A stretch of 32,743 bases of DNA from Lentisphaeria bacterium (GTDB lineage Bacteria; Verrucomicrobiota; Lentisphaeria; Victivallales; Victivallaceae). The notes beneath the pieces were generated by a model. The model ran no database searches. It saw only the letters and a program-made list of their open reading frames with translations, and was not told the DNA's origin. The stretch lies in NCBI GenBank assembly GCA_017507125.1, contig JAFWBQ010000040.1, positions 1-32,743 on the forward strand, given 5' to 3'. Shown here one piece after another: positions 1 through 7,903 of the stretch (positions are counted from its first letter, which is position 1; every line of letters starts with the position of its first letter). Both the position numbers and the translations under genes were made by a program.

Positions 1-2
1 AA

Positions 3-35
3 AATGGCAAAGATGTCATTCGCAAAGAGCTGTAA
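3..35 (+). other. possible C-terminal tail of an upstream gene
   Basis: The frame beginning at base 3 reads NGKDVIRKEL and then TAA at 33-35. It is the most protein-like of the three forward frames at the window edge and could be the end of a gene whose body lies upstream. The stretch is too short to identify. An imperfect inverted repeat follows directly, which would suit a gene end. Confidence 0.3.
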
Positions 36-87
36 AGGGTAGTTTGAGGCTGCTACCTGCAAGGTAACAGCCGAAAACGCTCCCTTT
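34..87. repeat. imperfect inverted repeat, possible terminator-like hairpin
   Basis: AAAGGG (34-39) pairs with CCCTTT (82-87). Inside these, GGCTG pairs with CAGCC and TACC with GGTA around a short TGCAA loop. The roughly 24-base arms carry several mismatches and bulges. No T-run follows, so it is not a clean intrinsic terminator. It could be a processed 3' end or a 5' leader structure for the gene at 160. Confidence 0.4.
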
Positions 88-159
88 ATCAGATCGAAGC
101 GAGGGCGCTTTGACAATTTTGAGGAGTTTTGAAATTGCCTCGGAAGATAAAAAAACAAT

Positions 160-792
160 ATGGACTTTGATAAATTTTTTATTCCCAGCAGCAACATCCG
201 GCTGGATGCACAGCTTAAGTTTACAGCTGAAATAGACAAGATGACCTCCGTTTACCGGAAGACACTTCTTATTGACCGGAGCCGGGCGGAAAACGATGCA
301 GAACACTCATGGCACATCGCTGTCATGGCGCTTCTTTTTGAAGAATACGCAGTGGAAAAAGTTGACCTGCGTCACGCCATGGAAATGCTCATCGTTCACG
401 ATCTGGTCGAGATTTATGCGGGCGACACCTTTGCCTATGATCCTGAAGGCAATAAGACCAAAGCCGCCCGTGAAGAAGAGTCCGCCAGGAAACTTTTTTC
501 GATCCTGCCGGAAGAACAGGGCAGACTCATCAGGGCATTGTGGGAAGAATTCGACTCACGTTCCACCCCGGATGCCCGTTATGCAGACTGTCTGGATAAG
601 CTTCAGCCCTTTTTTCACAATATCATGACCGAAGGCTACACCTGGCGCAATGCCATCGCCGGCAAACGAACCTCCCGGCAGCAGGTCGAAAAGAGAATGT
701 CTGTCTTGAAAGAGTTCATGCCGGAAGTCCATAAATGGGTGGAGCACGCTATGGATATTGCCGTTCAAAAGGGTTGGCTGCTGGAGCAATAA
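160..792 (+). CDS. HD-domain phosphohydrolase, YfbR/HDDC2-like 5'-deoxynucleotidase
   Basis: This 210-residue cytoplasmic protein carries the metal-binding residues of the HD superfamily: H49 in the AEHSW segment, H80-D81 in IVHDLVEIYAGD, and D146 in the LDKLQP helix. The order and spacing match the YfbR/HDDC2 group, which removes phosphate from deoxynucleoside 5'-monophosphates using a divalent metal. The length is normal for that group. The ATG at 160 is preceded at some distance by GGAAG (spacing about 11). The gene stands alone, because threonine synthase downstream has its own promoter. The family call is firm. The exact substrate is inferred from the family, and other small-phosphate substrates are possible. 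Confidence 0.8.
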   Translation: MDFDKFFIPSSNIRLDAQLKFTAEIDKMTSVYRKTLLIDRSRAENDAEHSWHIAVMALLFEEYAVEKVDLRHAMEMLIVHDLVEIYAGDTFAYDPEGNKTKAAREEESARKLFSILPEEQGRLIRALWEEFDSRSTPDARYADCLDKLQPFFHNIMTEGYTWRNAIAGKRTSRQQVEKRMSVLKEFMPEVHKWVEHAMDIAVQKGWLLEQ

Positions 793-805
793 AGCTGATT
801 TACGG

Positions 806-834
806 TTGAAAAAAAATCCTTTCAGGTGTATATT
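806..834 (+). promoter_or_regulatory. sigma-70-type promoter of threonine synthase
   Basis: TTGAAA at 806-811 and TATATT at 829-834 are separated by exactly 17 bases. They lie 32 bases upstream of the threonine synthase ATG. This spacing and the TATATT box recur at several other genes in the window. Confidence 0.65.
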
Positions 835-865
835 ACAATGATGTATATAACAGGAGAAAGTGAAA

Positions 866-2347
866 ATGCATTTTACCAGTACCAGAAATGATCTGCAAGT
901 CACCGCAGCTCAAGCTATCGCTCAGGGGATCTCAAGCGAAGGCGGACTTTTTGTACCTTCAGAATTTCCCGCAGTTTCAGCGCAGGAGCTTCAAAAACTT
1001 GTCAGAATGAACTATAAAGAACGTGCCGCAGCACTGCTTTCAGGATATCTGACCGGATTCACTCCTGAGGAAATTGAATACTGCGTCAACGGCGCTTATA
1101 CAGGAACCTTTGACAATGATCGTCCGGCACCTGTTTACTCTCTTGACAAAGAACGGCATATCCTTGAACTTTGGCATGGTCCCACCTGTGCTTTCAAGGA
1201 TCTTGCGCTTCAGATACTGCCTTTTCTGCTGACTGTTTCTGCGAAAAAAAGTGCTCCTGACAAAACCATTGTCATTCTGGTTGCAACTTCAGGCGACACC
1301 GGCAAGGCCGCCCTTGCGGGTTTCGCCGATGTTCCCGGTACAAAAATCGTGGTTTTCTTCCCGCAGAACGGCGTCAGCCCCATGCAGCAGCTTCAGATGA
1401 CCACCCAAAAAGGGAGCAATGTTGCCGTCTGTGCCATTGAGGGGAACTTCGATGACGCCCAGACCGGTGTCAAAAAGATCTTCGGGGATGCTGCGATGCA
1501 GAAATTCCTTCAGGATAAAAAAATGGAATTTTCATCCGCAAACTCCATCAACTTCGGACGTCTCGCGCCTCAGATCGTTTACTATTTCTCAGCCTACTGC
1601 GACCTTGTCCGTGATGGAAAAATCAAATTGGGCGACAGCGTAAATGTGGCAGTTCCCACCGGAAACTTCGGAAATATTCTGGCAGCTTACTACGCAAAAC
1701 AGATGGGACTTCCGGTCAAAAAATTCATTTGTGCCTCAAATAAAAACAACATTCTCACCGACTTCCTGACCTCCGGTGTCTATGACAGAAACCGTCCTTT
1801 CTACACCACCAGCAGCCCCTCTATGGACATTCTCATTTCCTCCAATCTGGAGCGTCTGCTCTACCACCTCTGCGGCAACGATGCAAAAACCACCGCAAAG
1901 TGGATGACACAGCTTTCAAAAACAGGCAGATATGAGGTTGCTCCTGAGATACTTGCAAAAATAAAAGAGGAGTTCTACGCTGGATTCTGTGATGAAGAGT
2001 CAACTCAAGAGACCATTACTGAACTCTTCAAAAACGAAAAGTACCTCTGCGACACTCACACAGCAGTGGCAGTCAAAGTATATGCGGATTACCGCAAAGC
2101 TGCCGGCGACACCACTCCCTGTATCATCGCCTCAACGGCCTCTCCCTACAAGTTTGCAACTGCTGTTCTCAGCGCCATTGACACAGAAGCCATTCCGGAA
2201 GACGGATTTGAACTTCTGGAAAAACTTTCCGCTGTTTCAGGCACCCCGGTTCCCGCTCCTTTGAGCGGACTCAAATCTCAGGAAGTCCTGCACAAGAGCT
2301 GTGTCAAAAAGGAAGAGATGGCGGAATTCATCTGCAAGTTCCTCTGA
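866..2347 (+). CDS. thrC: threonine synthase
   Basis: This 493-residue PLP enzyme converts O-phospho-L-homoserine to L-threonine, the last step of threonine synthesis. The N-terminus MHFTSTRN and the segment SSEGGLFVP are typical of the fold-type II long-form threonine synthases. The PLP lysine is K111 in HGPTCAFKD, and the phosphate-binding SGDTGKAAL and the downstream VPTGNFGN segment are both present. I chose the ATG at 866 because AGGAG at 852-856 sits 9 bases upstream. An in-frame GTG at 860 would be only 3 bases from that site. The gene is monocistronic, with its own promoter at 806-834 and a hairpin terminator at 2363-2401. No threonine-type leader peptide or attenuator is visible in the short 5' region. 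Confidence 0.95.
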   Translation: MHFTSTRNDLQVTAAQAIAQGISSEGGLFVPSEFPAVSAQELQKLVRMNYKERAAALLSGYLTGFTPEEIEYCVNGAYTGTFDNDRPAPVYSLDKERHILELWHGPTCAFKDLALQILPFLLTVSAKKSAPDKTIVILVATSGDTGKAALAGFADVPGTKIVVFFPQNGVSPMQQLQMTTQKGSNVAVCAIEGNFDDAQTGVKKIFGDAAMQKFLQDKKMEFSSANSINFGRLAPQIVYYFSAYCDLVRDGKIKLGDSVNVAVPTGNFGNILAAYYAKQMGLPVKKFICASNKNNILTDFLTSGVYDRNRPFYTTSSPSMDILISSNLERLLYHLCGNDAKTTAKWMTQLSKTGRYEVAPEILAKIKEEFYAGFCDEESTQETITELFKNEKYLCDTHTAVAVKVYADYRKAAGDTTPCIIASTASPYKFATAVLSAIDTEAIPEDGFELLEKLSAVSGTPVPAPLSGLKSQEVLHKSCVKKEEMAEFICKFL

Positions 2348-2362
2348 TTCCTCCCTTGCCCA

Positions 2363-2401
2363 AAGGCTCAGCCTTTTGTACGACGGCTGAGCCTTCTTTT
2401 T
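2363..2401 (+). terminator. intrinsic terminator after thrC
   Basis: The arms AAGGCTCAGCC (2363-2373) and GGCTGAGCCTT (2385-2395) form a perfect 11-bp stem with an 11-base loop, followed by CTTTTT. It separates thrC from the convergent propeller gene that ends at 2404. The minus-strand side has only a short T-run, so termination from that direction would be weaker. Confidence 0.85.
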
Positions 2402-2403
2402 AC

Positions 2404-3732
2404 TCACTGCGGAAAACAGATACTGTAAAGATCACACTCTTTCATCTTTATTCTGAGCCGGAAGATCCCCGCAGGAAGATCAGAAAACTTTTTCCCCTGC
2501 CATTCAGGTTCCCAGCAAATCTTATCCCCCCAGAAAGGTTTCATCTCTTTGAAAGAAAAGCCGCTGACAGGGTTCCCTTTTTCGTCGCATACTTCAAGCC
2601 GGATATATCCGCCAGCGCTGGTTGCAGCGTTTAGCTCAAGACCGCCCCCCTTGCGGAAGAGAGGCCGGGTCATAAAAGAACCGCAGCGCTCCCCTTTGCT
2701 CCTTATGGAAACAAATCCGTCAGTGCGGAACTTATACATCAGCTTTTTCTTTCCGTGGTACATCAATATTTCATTTTCTCCTGCTTGAACGATCCCCCAT
2801 GCCATATAATTCATACGGTTGAGCCAGCGCTCCTCCTCAAGTCCGGGAGTGATCCATGCGCCGGGGAAAGGACGCAATATCCCCTGCCCTTCCCGGGAAA
2901 AAAGCATCGTCATATCTGTGGCACTGCCCCTGTTTCCGAAATACCGCGTCGCCGCCCCGACATAAAAGCGGGGCGCTCTGGGGTAAGGCGCAAGACCGCT
3001 GACATAAAGATGTTCCTGTTTGCGGTTCACAACAAGAAACTCAGGTTCGCTCCAGCTGCGAAAATCCCTGCTTGTCAACTTTGCAAATGAGCGGACTTTT
3101 GTAAGTCCGTCGGCAGTTTTCCAGACGCGCATGTACATCACGTAGCACTGTTCTGCTTCTGAATAAAAGAGCACATTCTGGGAGTCAAGCATGTGCCCCC
3201 CGGTCTTTTCCGGAGTGTAGGGCAGAACCGGAGCATCACTATATTTATGCCAGTTGACTCCGTCGGCTGAATAATAAGCAAAAAGACCTTTTGTTTCACG
3301 GACTCCGGCAACAGCTTTATAACGTTCCTTTTCCGTACATTCAGGGTGTGTATCACAGAAAGGGACAAAGTTGTGCGTAATGACTTCATCACCGTAAAAA
3401 AGAGTATTGCGTGGAACTGTTTTCCCGGGGTACCGGTCAAGCTCAGGAGCAGTCCAGTTCAAACCATCTTTGCTTTGCAAAAGTCCCACAAACTCCCCGG
3501 GATGATTATTGTACCGGCTGCCCTTGTACTCTGAATCAACTCCCCGGTAGTAAAGATTGTACCCCTCTGGCGTTTTCATAATAGTCACATAATCCCCGTT
3601 TTCCTTTCCCTGATGACAGGGCAATTCAATTGGCAAATGAGCCTTGAATTCGATTCCACGGGAGGAGCTAATCAGAAAATCATCTATAAACAACTCTCTT
3701 TTGCCGGTCACATCAAAAAATTTTTCCATCAT
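2404..3732 (-). CDS. glycosidase-like five-bladed beta-propeller protein (GH43/GH32-type fold)
   Basis: This 442-residue protein has no signal peptide. It starts with KRELFIDDFLI, an N-terminal signature I associate with planctomycete and lentisphaera propeller proteins. It then shows repeated blade-like segments (YNLYYRGVD, GLLQSKDGLNWT, GLFAYYSADGVNWHKY, FYSEAEQCYVMYMRVW, FTSRDFRSWSEPEF-like) typical of the GH32/43/62/68/130 superfamily. The C-terminal part (about residue 345 on) looks like a beta-sandwich: LELNAATSAGGYIRLEV, GFSFKEMKPFWGDKICWEPEW. A role in cytoplasmic glycan turnover is plausible, but I cannot assign catalytic residues or a substrate. Start: two adjacent ATGs follow GGAG, at spacings 5 and 8. 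The gene is isolated, divergent from the small TIGR04076 gene and convergent with thrC. Confidence 0.6.
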   Translation of the reverse strand: MMEKFFDVTGKRELFIDDFLISSSRGIEFKAHLPIELPCHQGKENGDYVTIMKTPEGYNLYYRGVDSEYKGSRYNNHPGEFVGLLQSKDGLNWTAPELDRYPGKTVPRNTLFYGDEVITHNFVPFCDTHPECTEKERYKAVAGVRETKGLFAYYSADGVNWHKYSDAPVLPYTPEKTGGHMLDSQNVLFYSEAEQCYVMYMRVWKTADGLTKVRSFAKLTSRDFRSWSEPEFLVVNRKQEHLYVSGLAPYPRAPRFYVGAATRYFGNRGSATDMTMLFSREGQGILRPFPGAWITPGLEEERWLNRMNYMAWGIVQAGENEILMYHGKKKLMYKFRTDGFVSIRSKGERCGSFMTRPLFRKGGGLELNAATSAGGYIRLEVCDEKGNPVSGFSFKEMKPFWGDKICWEPEWQGKKFSDLPAGIFRLRIKMKECDLYSICFPQ

Positions 3733-3873
3733 GCACTCTCCTTTTTTTCAGCCGCGCAGCAGATCAACCACCGTTATTCCCAACAGGATGGAGATAATTT
3801 AACACAGCAGGGAGATTTTTTCAACATAACGGATGAAAAATTTGCCGTTTTATCTGAAAAAAATAAATCCTGC

Positions 3874-3902
3874 TTGTTTTACCTTTTCGGAGGGGCTATA
3901 TT
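3874..3902 (+). promoter_or_regulatory. promoter of the TIGR04076-type gene
   Basis: TTGTTT at 3874-3879 and TATATT at 3897-3902 are spaced by 17 bases. They lie 25 bases upstream of the ATG at 3928. Because the promoter is inside the longer open frame, it argues that the frame upstream of 3928 is not translated. Confidence 0.6.
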
Positions 3903-3927
3903 ATACAAAAACAGGAATCGCAAATCT

Positions 3928-4233
3928 ATGAAAAAAGTCCGTATTACAGTCATCCGTAAAGCAAGCTATCCGGATTTGATGGCGAAATATGAAAATCCTC
4001 TTGAAAATCCCTGTGACATGAAAGAGGGGAGCGTTTATATTTCTGAAAACGGCGCTCTTCCTGAGAACTTCTGCGAAAGCGCCTGGGAAACCTTGAGTCC
4101 CTTTGTAAAAATTCTTGCTCAGGGCGGCGGAAACTTTTACAACGGCTGGATGAAAGATCCTGAATCAGCACTTCTTTCGTGCAATGACGGATTCCGTCCG
4201 GTCAGCTTTCTTGTGGAAACGGTCAAAGAATAA
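3928..4233 (+). CDS. small TIGR04076 family protein of unknown function
   Basis: This 101-residue protein starts MKKVRITVIRKASYPDLMAK, then has NPCDMKEGSVYIS, a central LPENFCESAWETLSPFVKIL and a tail with CNDGFRPVSFLVE. That order (short beta strand, C-containing turn, FC..AW segment, C.DG.RPV.F ending) is what I know of the TIGR04076 family. This family is widespread in anaerobes, has conserved cysteines and no established function. The open frame extends upstream to 3613, antisense to the propeller gene. The promoter at 3874-3902 and the family-like N-terminus place the start at 3928. An AGGA at 3912-3915 gives a long spacing of 12. A hairpin and the sugar-kinase promoter follow. Confidence 0.75.
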   Translation: MKKVRITVIRKASYPDLMAKYENPLENPCDMKEGSVYISENGALPENFCESAWETLSPFVKILAQGGGNFYNGWMKDPESALLSCNDGFRPVSFLVETVKE

Positions 4234-4246
4234 AAGTTTTTCTGCC

Positions 4247-4269
4247 CCTGAACTTGAAAAAAGTTCAGG
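4247..4269. promoter_or_regulatory. perfect palindrome over the sugar-kinase -35 box, possible operator
   Basis: CCTGAACTT (4247-4255) and AAGTTCAGG (4261-4269) are a perfect 9-bp inverted repeat around GAAAA. The repeat contains the -35 box TTGAAA (4254-4259) and part of the spacer. No T-run follows, so a repressor site fits better than a terminator for the gene ending at 4233, though a transcript-end hairpin is possible. Confidence 0.5.
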
Positions 4270-4282
4270 AAAGGTTTATATT
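4254..4282 (+). promoter_or_regulatory. promoter of the PfkB sugar kinase
   Basis: TTGAAA at 4254-4259 and TATATT at 4277-4282 have a 17-base spacer. The box is followed by AAGG and lies about 40 bases upstream of the kinase ATG. It overlaps the palindrome at 4247-4269. Confidence 0.65.
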
Positions 4283-4321
4283 AAGGCATTACATCTCACA
4301 TTATAAAACAAGGAGAAAAAA

Positions 4322-5422
4322 ATGTCACTTCCCGTCTACAAAAGTGCTGAAGAATGCCGTTATGACATTATCAGTCTGGGCGAGATCATGCTCCGCCTTG
4401 ATCCCGGCGACGACCGTATCCACACCACCCGCACATTCCGCGCCTGGGAAGGCGGCGGCGAATACAATGTTGCACGCGGCCTGCGCCGCTGTTTCGGGCT
4501 CCGCGCCGGTGTTGTCACAGCTTTCGCTGACAACCCCGTGGGCAGACTGATCGAAGACTTCATCCTTCAGGGCGGAGTTGACACCTCTCTCATCCGCTGG
4601 GTTCCCTTTGACGGTATCGGCAAAGCTGCCCGTAACGGACTCAACTTCACTGAGCGCGGTTTCGGACTCCGGGGTGCCAAGGGCTGCTCTGACCGCGGTC
4701 ACACGGCGGTTTCACAGCTGAAAGAGGGAGATATCGACTGGGAATACATCTTCGGGAAACTGGGTGTCCGCCACTTCCATACCGGCGGTATCTTTGCCGC
4801 ACTTTCCGAAACGACTCCCGGCGTTGTTCTTGAAGCTCTCAAGGCTGCCAAAAAATACGGAACCATCACCAGTTACGACCTCAATTACCGTCCCTCCCTC
4901 TGGAAGAGCATCGGCGGACAGAAACGCGCCTGTGAAGTCAACCGCGAAATCGCTCCTTACGTTGACGTGATGATCGGCAACGAGGAAGACTTTACCGCCG
5001 CTCTCGGCTTTGAAGTCAAAGGTACCAATGCCGCATTGAGCACTCTGCCTGTGGATTCTTTCAAAGCTATGATCGGTCAGGTCGTTGAAGCCTATCCCAA
5101 TTTCAAGGTCGTTGCCACCACGCTCCGTACCGTAAAAACCGCCTCTATCAACGACTGGGGCGCCATTGCCTGGTGCGACGGCGAATTTGCTCAGGCGATC
5201 CAGCGTGATGGTTTGGAGATCCTTGACCGCGTGGGCGGCGGTGACAGTTTTGCCTCAGGTCTGGTCTACGGACTCATGACCTACAAAGATCTTGACAGAG
5301 CTGTCAACTGCGGTGCTGCTCACGGTGCTCTTGCCATGACCACCCCCGGCGACACCTCCATGGCTCTTCTGCCTGAGGTCGAAAAGCTCATGGGCGGAGG
5401 CAGCGCCCGCGTTGACCGCTGA
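4322..5422 (+). CDS. PfkB-family carbohydrate kinase, 2-keto-3-deoxygluconate kinase-like
   Basis: This 366-residue ribokinase-fold enzyme transfers phosphate from ATP to a sugar or sugar acid in the cytoplasm. The substrate-side motif is AWEGGGEYNVARGLRR (residues 41-56). The C-terminal PfkB signature DRVGGGDSFASGLVYGL runs from residue 302, with GGGD as the anion hole and D308 as the catalytic base. The opening YDIISLGEIMLRLDP and the DRVGGGDSFA form resemble KDG kinases more than fructokinases. An RTVKTAS segment precedes the ATP site. The start is supported by AAGGAG about 6 bases before the ATG. It is monocistronic, with its own promoter, possible operator and strong terminator, so it may respond to its own substrate. 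No aldolase partner lies nearby in this window. Confidence 0.85.
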   Translation: MSLPVYKSAEECRYDIISLGEIMLRLDPGDDRIHTTRTFRAWEGGGEYNVARGLRRCFGLRAGVVTAFADNPVGRLIEDFILQGGVDTSLIRWVPFDGIGKAARNGLNFTERGFGLRGAKGCSDRGHTAVSQLKEGDIDWEYIFGKLGVRHFHTGGIFAALSETTPGVVLEALKAAKKYGTITSYDLNYRPSLWKSIGGQKRACEVNREIAPYVDVMIGNEEDFTAALGFEVKGTNAALSTLPVDSFKAMIGQVVEAYPNFKVVATTLRTVKTASINDWGAIAWCDGEFAQAIQRDGLEILDRVGGGDSFASGLVYGLMTYKDLDRAVNCGAAHGALAMTTPGDTSMALLPEVEKLMGGGSARVDR

Positions 5423-5444
5423 TATAAAACATTTCAGCAACTCC

Positions 5445-5480
5445 GGAGGAAAGAACGATCTGTTCTTTCCTCCTTTTTTT
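5445..5480 (+). terminator. intrinsic terminator after the sugar kinase
   Basis: GGAGGAAAGAAC (5445-5456) and GTTCTTTCCTCC (5462-5473) form a perfect 12-bp stem with loop GATCT, followed by seven T residues. Confidence 0.9.
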
Positions 5481-5487
5481 CGTTGAA

Positions 5488-5539
5488 AGAAAAAACCTCT
5501 CTGCACCGGCAACGGGAGTGTTGAACCGGCACAGAGAGG
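5488..5539 (-). terminator. intrinsic terminator for the minus-strand glycosyltransferase
   Basis: Read on the minus strand, CCTCTCTG pairs with CAGAGAGG (5532-5539 with 5496-5503). The stem continues through CCGG pairs after a two-base mismatch and is followed by a T-rich run (complement of the A-run at 5488-5495). It lies just past the stop of the gene that ends at 5557. Confidence 0.75.
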
Positions 5540-5556
5540 CGGTAGGGGGCAGATCG

Positions 5557-6945
5557 TCAGTGATTACAGTGACCGGTATCCCCGGTGCACATGCCGGAGA
5601 TTTTTTCGATACCTTTACGGTTTGCGGTAATTTCCCGGGTCAGCCAATTGCTGTTCCGGGCGGTAAAAAAGGCGTATACAGGGATCCAACTCAGCAGAAA
5701 GAGATTATAAACACTATAAACGACAGCCCATACGCTGTTGAGTACTGACACGCGTTTAGCATAGATCATGGCAGGAATCAAAGCTCCGATAAAGCCGAGG
5801 ACAGCACCATAATACAGTGCATGAAAAACGCCGGCAGGAGAATAACGGCAGATCATATCAACCATAACAGGCAGGGAAATAAGCGGCATGACCGTTCCCA
5901 GCACCAGCGATCCCAGATGAAAAGCAAAAGCTGCATACGCCAGAGAAAAACGGAAATTTTTGAAAAAATGAACCGTCATCAGCAGATTTTCGCGCACGTC
6001 GCTCCGAAGCCAGCGAAGCAGCATTTTACAGAAACGTCCATAGGTATATGGGATACAGGTGGCGGCAATTGCATTGCTCTGAAACGTCACTTTGTAACCA
6101 TTTCGGAGTATCATGGTCGCTATGGCACGATCTTCCCCGATATTGGCTGACACCCCCAGAAAGGTCTGATGGAGCCATTGGTCTATAAAAGGCATGACAA
6201 TGCTTTTGCGGTATGCACTCAATGCGCCGGGAGTACACATGACATAACCGATAAGGCTCTGAGCTGAACGTATGATTTCAAATCCGAACATGAATCCCAC
6301 ATCCATCATTTTCGGGATCATACCGTCACCAAGATTCTTTATCCTGATATTTCCTGCAACTCCGCCGATTTCCGGTTTATTGAAAGCGGAAACAATGTTT
6401 CGCAAACTGTCACGGGTAACAATGGAGTCACTGTCAACCGTCACAACTATATCAAATTTTGCCATGTGGAACCCGCGGTAAAGAGCATGTTTTTTACCGC
6501 CGTTCTTCATAAGATCAAGAGAGACGACACGCCCGGAAGAACGTTTTTCTGCATACCGGATCCACTCCATCGTATCATCTTTTGACCCATCGTTGATGGC
6601 GATGATCTGAAGTTTGTCTGCCGGGTAATCTGACTCAAGCAAACTGAAAAGAGTCTCTGCAACATGTTCGCCTTCATTATAAGCAGGCACAATGACAGTG
6701 CATCCCGGCAGTTCAGAATCCTTCAGAGCAGGTGCGTTCCGGTAAACTGCGGCACAAACAGCACCGAAAAGGATGTAAAGAAGCATAAACAGAGAAACAG
6801 CAGTAAAGAAAAATCCCTGCCACGGCATTGCCTCTGTACTCCCGGCAGGATCCCAGGTGCAGAAAAAACAAGCGATAATACCGGCTGCGGCGCACCAAAG
6901 CAGAGCAGCTATGATTTTAACCCTGATTGTTTCTGTATTGTTCAT
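5557..6945 (-). CDS. membrane glycosyltransferase family 2, NodC/cellulose synthase-like
   Basis: This 462-residue inner-membrane processive-type GT2 has two N-terminal membrane segments (about 10-30 and 44-68) and a catalytic domain with VPAYNE (86-91), NDGSKDD (118-124) and the DxD site D171/D173 in TVDSDS. The acceptor-site ED is at 271-272. A W-containing helix at 308-314 corresponds to the usual QxxRW motif. Three or more hydrophobic segments follow in the C-terminal third. The product would be a polysaccharide or glycolipid sugar chain extruded from UDP-sugar donors. Oddly, the Gln of QxxRW is Met here (MLLRW), so processivity is uncertain. An AGGAG lies 11 bases before the ATG. The gene is divergent from the two-component pair. 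Confidence 0.8.
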   Translation of the reverse strand: MNNTETIRVKIIAALLWCAAAGIIACFFCTWDPAGSTEAMPWQGFFFTAVSLFMLLYILFGAVCAAVYRNAPALKDSELPGCTVIVPAYNEGEHVAETLFSLLESDYPADKLQIIAINDGSKDDTMEWIRYAEKRSSGRVVSLDLMKNGGKKHALYRGFHMAKFDIVVTVDSDSIVTRDSLRNIVSAFNKPEIGGVAGNIRIKNLGDGMIPKMMDVGFMFGFEIIRSAQSLIGYVMCTPGALSAYRKSIVMPFIDQWLHQTFLGVSANIGEDRAIATMILRNGYKVTFQSNAIAATCIPYTYGRFCKMLLRWLRSDVRENLLMTVHFFKNFRFSLAYAAFAFHLGSLVLGTVMPLISLPVMVDMICRYSPAGVFHALYYGAVLGFIGALIPAMIYAKRVSVLNSVWAVVYSVYNLFLLSWIPVYAFFTARNSNWLTREITANRKGIEKISGMCTGDTGHCNH

Positions 6946-7135
6946 AAAAAAACGGAACTCCTCATTTTACGCAACTTCTCATATCTTACTCTTAAATATA
7001 ACATCTTTATATTACCGGGGAATAGTCTATTTCTACACTTTTTGGTTATCTTTGATCTTTTTTTTCTTTCTTATTTCAGTAAAAATGAAGGAGATAAGCT
7101 CATTCCAGTCCTCATTTGTCCGGCAGATGAACTAT

Positions 7136-7163
7136 TTGCATTATCCGAAAGTCGGTGTATAGT
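7136..7163 (+). promoter_or_regulatory. promoter of the two-component operon
   Basis: TTGCAT at 7136-7141 and TATAGT at 7158-7163 are separated by 16 bases. Transcription from here would start about 60 bases before the ATG at 7233. This rules out the longer open frame that begins at 7155 as the true start. Confidence 0.5.
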
Positions 7164-7232
7164 ATGACTGTGTCAAGCCGGGGAATAAACGGCAGTACAA
7201 GAGGAGCCCCCCGACGTGTAAGAGGAGTTTTT

Positions 7233-7901
7233 ATGAAAATACTTGTTATAGAGGATGACAAAAAAACAGCAGATTTTCTGCTGAAAGCTCTGAAAGAGTC
7301 GGGTTATACAACCATTTACGCCTCAGAGGGCAGAACAGGGCTTATGACCGCCAAAACAGAAACTTTTGATTTGGCGATCATTGATCTGATGTTGCCGCTG
7401 GTAGATGGTTTCACAGTGATCGAAAATATCCGGAGGGCACAGATCCAGGTCCCGATCATCATCCTGAGTGCTAAAAACTCCCTGGAAGATAAAGTACGCG
7501 GACTCCACTCCGGAGGTGATCTTTATCTGGAAAAACCCTTTTCTGTCACAGAACTTCTCGCCAACATTCAAGCTCAACTCCGGCGTTCAACGATGAATGC
7601 AGAACCCACCACACTCACTGTCGCGGATCTGACCATCAATTTACTGACCCGCAAAGTGGTTCGCAACGGCGAAAAAATCGACCTTCCCCCCAGAGAATAT
7701 GACCTGTTGGAGTATCTCATGAGAAACAGCGGCAGAGTCGTAACCAAGACTATGATCATGGAACACGTCTGGGAGTATAACTTTGATCCCCAGACCAATG
7801 TGGTGGAAACACGCATCTACAAACTCCGGGAAAAAGTGGATAAACCTTTTGACCGGGATCTGATACATACAGTCCGCGGTATCGGCTACGTTCTGGAATA
7901 A
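7233..7901 (+). CDS. OmpR/PhoB-family response regulator
   Basis: This 222-residue DNA-binding regulator has a receiver domain at about 1-115, with acidic pocket E7-D8-D9, phospho-acceptor D51 in IIDLMLP, S79 and switch lysine K101 in EKPF. A winged-helix effector follows at about 125-222, with LPPREYDLLEYLM and the final TVRGIGYVLE. The loop before the lysine reads GGDLYLEKPF instead of the common GADDYLxKPF, a modest deviation. ATG 7233 has AGGAG 5 bases upstream and starts with the family-typical MKILVIEDD. An upstream in-frame ATG lies inside the promoter. The gene is followed after 2 bases by the histidine kinase, so the two are translationally coupled. Confidence 0.9.
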   Translation: MKILVIEDDKKTADFLLKALKESGYTTIYASEGRTGLMTAKTETFDLAIIDLMLPLVDGFTVIENIRRAQIQVPIIILSAKNSLEDKVRGLHSGGDLYLEKPFSVTELLANIQAQLRRSTMNAEPTTLTVADLTINLLTRKVVRNGEKIDLPPREYDLLEYLMRNSGRVVTKTMIMEHVWEYNFDPQTNVVETRIYKLREKVDKPFDRDLIHTVRGIGYVLE

Positions 7902-7903
7902 AA

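Noticed and set aside
3613..3927. N-terminal extension of the TIGR04076-type gene
   Set aside because: The extension is antisense to the propeller gene and contains the promoter. Only the part from 3928 resembles the family.
5227..5262. GGGD instead of GAGD in the sugar kinase as a sign of inactivity
   Set aside because: The Ala-to-Gly change keeps the anion-hole backbone, and to my knowledge DRVGGGDSFA occurs in KDG-kinase-like proteins. The catalytic Asp is intact.
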